Below are positions 45,646 through 46,022 of a stretch of 46,022 nt of DNA, piece after piece. The position numbers were made by a program, and so were the translations under genes. Under the pieces are notes generated by a model that did not search any database, was not told the DNA's origin, and saw nothing but the letters and a program-made list of their open reading frames with translations. How positions within the stretch are numbered: the first letter of the stretch is position 1; each line of letters starts with the position of its first letter. This stretch comes from Cyanomargarita calcarea GSE-NOS-MK-12-04C (GTDB lineage Bacteria; Cyanobacteriota; Cyanobacteriia; Cyanobacteriales; Nostocaceae). Where the stretch lies: the NCBI GenBank assembly GCA_019359595.1, contig JAHHGZ010000029.1:64253-110274 (forward strand). The letters are read 5' to 3'.

Positions 45646-46022
45646 TACATCTTGCTCGCGTACTATATTAAAGCAACCAAGATGCTCTACAATAGTATTC
45701 TTATTTCCGCCGTATTCTATTAGTGTAAATTTTATTTTTGTGAAGATTGTTACTGTTTATTGATTTGGTCTAATAGCACTGAGGGGGCGACGAAACGAGC
45801 TAAAACGTAGACTCTATAAGTTTCATAGCCCTTAGACCTTCTTGATAATACTTTCTTTTATTGCGATTTAGTCTCATTAATTCATTTACTAATTCTATCT
45901 GAGGGGGTGACGAAATAGGCTGAAAAGCTTTATATGTAAAGCATGTAACATTTTGTGATAAAAAAAGATAGGCCTCAATTTGCAATAAGACCTACCAATT
46001 GAAAATGTTACCTGAATTTTAC
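45646..46022. other. right-end region with 120-bp spaced direct repeats
   Basis: No gene is firmly supported. Two similar 29-bp sequences (CTGAGGGGG(C/T)GACGAAA...) start at 45779 and 45899, exactly 120 bp apart. A minus-strand frame (45800-45985) covers the space with a helical, Arg/Asn/Lys-rich tail (LVNELMRLNRNKRKYYQEGL). It may be a small gene or the decayed end of a larger one. Confidence 0.35.

Noticed and set aside
45617-46022. Absence of pglZ as evidence for a degenerate BREX
   Set aside because: The window ends 406 bp after pglX, so downstream BREX genes may simply be out of view.
1-46022. CRISPR arrays, tRNA or rRNA genes
   Set aside because: None were seen; the tandem repeats present are heptamers or coding repeats without spacers.

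Overview
The window looks like a chromosomal stretch of a filamentous, probably heterocyst-forming (Nostocales-type) cyanobacterium. The evidence is the frequent HIP1 octamer GCGATCGC inside and between genes, heptameric short tandem repeats (TTGTTGG and GAAGGAA types), dispersed palindromes of cyanobacterial type, and gene content typical of cyanobacteria: cyanobacterial-type GlgC, Uma2 and DUF4058 families, caspase/CHAT/nSTAND-WD40 proteins and a typical 2-Cys peroxiredoxin. No rRNA, tRNA or CRISPR array was seen. The species cannot be named from the sequence.

Layout. (1) 1-8330 is a caspase/CHAT conflict-type cluster: the 3' end of a CHAT protease gene, a caspase-family protein, a repeat-rich gap holding a 316-bp element with a long terminal stem and an adjacent MITE, a small trypco1-like protein, and divergent from it a caspase-nSTAND-WD40 protein. 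It is followed by a small protein built of GSHDPSPK repeats. (2) 8331-18474 is mainly housekeeping: glgC, an AAA ATPase with a nuclease-like C-terminus, a DnaJ-family co-chaperone, a glutathione S-transferase, a redoxin, a 2-Cys peroxiredoxin, a glycogen debranching enzyme and a DUF202 membrane protein. (3) 18800-28488 is a minus-strand run of eight genes for export-type polysaccharide synthesis: four GT2 and one GT4 glycosyltransferases, a Wzx-like flippase, a UDP-galactopyranose-mutase-like flavoprotein and a GT87-like membrane protein. (4) 29320-32535 holds a TPR-like membrane-anchored protein, a Uma2 protein and acetate kinase. (5) 32658-45616 is a BREX phage-defence locus in the order brxE-brxA-brxB-brxC-[cargo]-pglX. 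The cargo is a PIN-type toxin-antitoxin pair, a DUF4058 protein, a 32-codon ORF, a second Uma2 gene and an orphan antitoxin-like gene. pglZ and any brxD/brxHI would lie past the right edge.

How the genes may work together. brxE/A/B/C are tightly packed (5-nt gap, then a 1-nt stop/start overlap), so they are probably one transcript. pglX lies 3.2 kb downstream behind cargo and likely has its own promoter. The BrxE-first order suggests a type-6-like BREX, but this cannot be confirmed without the downstream genes. In the caspase cluster the trypco1-like gene and the caspase-nSTAND-WD40 gene are head to head, which fits the NTP-dependent conflict systems in which trypco and EAD-like domains recruit STAND ATPases and effector proteases. 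The repeat protein just downstream has an Arg or Lys immediately before every repeat, as expected of an orthocaspase substrate; this is inference.

Two genes (glycogen debranching enzyme and pglX) each carry an in-frame copy of a sequence type normally found between genes. The first sits in the exact centre of a 16-bp palindrome with an apparent 3-bp target duplication, so at least one small element family here can insert without breaking reading frames.
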